This document shows, in pieces, positions 18,204 to 19,350 of a stretch of DNA of 19,350 nt. The stretch is from NCBI GenBank assembly GCA_024196135.1, contig JAMQCK010000603.1, forward strand, positions 1-19,350. Direction: 5' to 3'. The DNA is from Pleurotus ostreatus/Saccharomyces cerevisiae fusant (lineage: Eukaryota > Opisthokonta). Positions within the stretch are counted from its first letter, which is position 1. Every line of letters begins with the position of its first letter. The notes under the pieces are model-generated. The model saw nothing but the letters and a program-made list of their open reading frames with translations, did not search any database and was not told where the DNA came from. The position numbers were made by a program, and so were the translations under genes.

Positions 18204-18659
18204 CTACTGCGGTGGCCGAACGCCAGGCTCGTACTTGTACTGCTCGCCGCGCTCCTCCATCCGGCGCTTCGCCTCTGCGAGGGCCCATGTTTGTATGCTG
18301 CATGAAGGGGTATTGGGTGAGACTACCGTTGCAAGCGATCGCAACTCAGCCAACGCACCTGGTGTCCGGCTTGTAGTAGAGCCCAATCGCGGCGACGACC
18401 ATGGACCCGTACATGCCAATATACCAGATATTCTCCCAGTTCTCCTTCTGTCGCTTCTGGCCGGGTGCGGGGGGCTGCGGGAGAGGGCGTCGGTCGCCGG
18501 GCGTGACGGGATGGGTAGGGTAGGGAGATGCCGAGGACTGACCTTCTCGCCGAAGAGGAAGCCGGAGGGCTCGTTGTGGACGGGGCCGTGAGAGGCGAGT
18601 CGCCGGCCATTGAGGCGGGAGACCGCTCGCAACGAGCGTATAGAGGTCGACTGGAGCAT
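18204..18659 (-). CDS. Complex I ESSS subunit (NDUFB11-like), 108 aa
   Basis: Exons 18659-18543, 18474-18359 and 18297-18204 join in frame (327 nt). This is an accessory single-span subunit of the membrane arm of mitochondrial NADH:ubiquinone oxidoreductase. Visible family features are an N-terminal mitochondrial-type basic stretch (SIRSLRAVSRLNGRRLASHG), then GPVHNEPSGFLFGEK. After the first intron comes PPAPGQKRQKENWENIWYIG. A membrane helix follows (about 58-73, GMYGSMVVAAIGLYYKP), then DTSIQTWALAEAKRRMEERG. The start is the first ATG that keeps the presequence. The intron 1 acceptor is chosen at CCGCAG because it restores FGEKPPAPGQ. Convergent with GCV3, 176 bp apart. Confidence 0.88.
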   Translation of the reverse strand: MLQSTSIRSLRAVSRLNGRRLASHGPVHNEPSGFLFGEKVSPRHLPTLPIPSRPATDALSRSPPHPARSDRRRTGRISGILACTGPWSSPRLGSTTSRTPGALAELRSLATVVSPNTPSCSIQTWALAEAKRRMEERGEQYKYEPGVRPPQ

Positions 18660-18830
18660 GACGGTTCTGGCGGGCTTCGCGACTTGGTCGGCGGAACGGA
18701 ATACGGAAGGGTGGGGTAAACATGCGCAAGCAATTTTAGGCCGGCACCCACATGGACCCACATCATTGTGGCGCGGCTGGACTTGGGCATCGTACTCAGG
18801 ATACACTCCAATTGATTCATATGTACAGGT
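18660..18830. other. Short spacer between the NAA40-like gene and the ESSS subunit gene
   Basis: Both neighbours are on the minus strand, with 171 bp between the NAA40-like stop and the ESSS start. The spacer must hold both a 3' end and a promoter. No clear TATA box is seen. Confidence 0.5.
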
Positions 18831-19350
18831 CTATGCACATCGGCAATACAATATGCGATAGTCATCTGCCTCCTCGTCCTCATCTACCCACTCCTCGTCG
18901 GATTCGCTACCTTCGTCGACGTATCCAGGAGAGGTCGGATGGAGTACAAAACTAGCAGCGGCGTCAGTAATTGAGGGGGACAGATACAGATACACAAACG
19001 TACCCTAGACTCTCGTAAAGCTTGAGCGCAGGAGTATTAGCTGCAACGGTCGCGTCAAGAAAGAGTCGTTGAAAAGACCATCAGAGCGTGTCATACCATC
19101 AAAAACAGTCAGCATGACCGAACTCATCTTGTAGTGCGAAGCTATTCTGCGCAGTTGGTCTGTCAAGATGCGTCCAAGGCCCTGTCTACGGCAGGAGCTG
19201 CAGACATGCACTTCGTACCTACGATAGTGTCATCAGCAAATGCCCGGAAATAGAGGCAAAACTCACAAATATGCCACCTCCTCTCCTTCCTCCATGTCAA
19301 ATCGAAAGGAAAGGAACGCGACGACCTCGCCCGAGCCTTCATCAAGCACA
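18831..19350 (-). CDS. NatD-type N-alpha-acetyltransferase (NAA40-like), C-terminal part
   Basis: The gene enters from the right edge, so its 5' end is missing. Exons seen are 19350-19267, 19218-19097, 19040-19004 and 18951-18831, all GT-AG and in frame. The GNAT fold is visible: strand VVAFLSFRFDMEEGEEVAYL, then YEVHV, then the acetyl-CoA loop RRQGLG in a helix-forming segment, then MSSVMLTVFDG, then ANTPALKLYESLGF. The FRFDxE...YxYEVxV and KMxxVMLTVF blocks and the terminal DYRIL match NAA40/Nat4, which acetylates the N-termini of histones H4 and H2A. The acidic insert GSESDEEWVDEDEEADD just before the end is longer than in animal homologues. Family assignment is strong; the exact substrate is inference. 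Confidence 0.85.

Overview
This window reads as nuclear DNA of a filamentous basidiomycete, most likely an Agaricomycete. The genes are intron-rich, with introns of about 45-90 nt and GT/AG borders that keep frame. The recognisable proteins are eukaryotic and organellar (OXA1, PEX14, mitochondrial EF-Tu, glycine cleavage H protein, a complex I ESSS subunit, a NatD-type acetyltransferase). Genus cannot be fixed from the sequence alone; a polypore-type fungus is a guess.

Left edge (1-1559): no clear protein gene. It holds a 194-bp tandem repeat, an anticodon-armless tRNA-like element, a (GGN)n tract and a minus-strand TATA box followed by a well-formed 47-nt intron. This looks like the start of a spliced non-coding or unrecognised transcript running leftward.

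Accessory core (1560-9600): three tandem head-to-tail copies, all on the minus strand, of a four-exon gene for a WD40-repeat-like protein of about 650 aa with unknown function. Copy C (7116-9222) is intact. Copy A (1560-3682) is open only if its first intron uses a GC-AG border. Copy B (4266-6366) is a pseudogene with at least two clear frameshifts, a third disruption near the start of exon 2, and a lost splice donor. A fourth, solitary terminal exon (6841-6947) lies between C and B. The copies share a proximal promoter element and a progressively decayed divergent TATA element, so the duplicated block included a bidirectional promoter.

Right of the array (9575-11391): the intact divergent TATA box drives rightward into a C/T-rich region. 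That region holds about eight copies of a 14-nt motif set in what look like repeated exon-intron cassettes. No convincing protein is encoded.

Conserved core (11392-19350): compact housekeeping genes. DUF202 membrane protein (minus) is divergent from OXA1 (plus); OXA1 is convergent with PEX14 (minus); PEX14 is divergent from the mitochondrial EF-Tu gene (plus); then GCV3 (plus), convergent with an NDUFB11/ESSS complex I subunit (minus), then a 5'-truncated NAA40-like gene (minus). Four of these seven genes encode mitochondrial proteins. Exon sums are all multiples of three under the splice sites given, which is the main support for the gene models.
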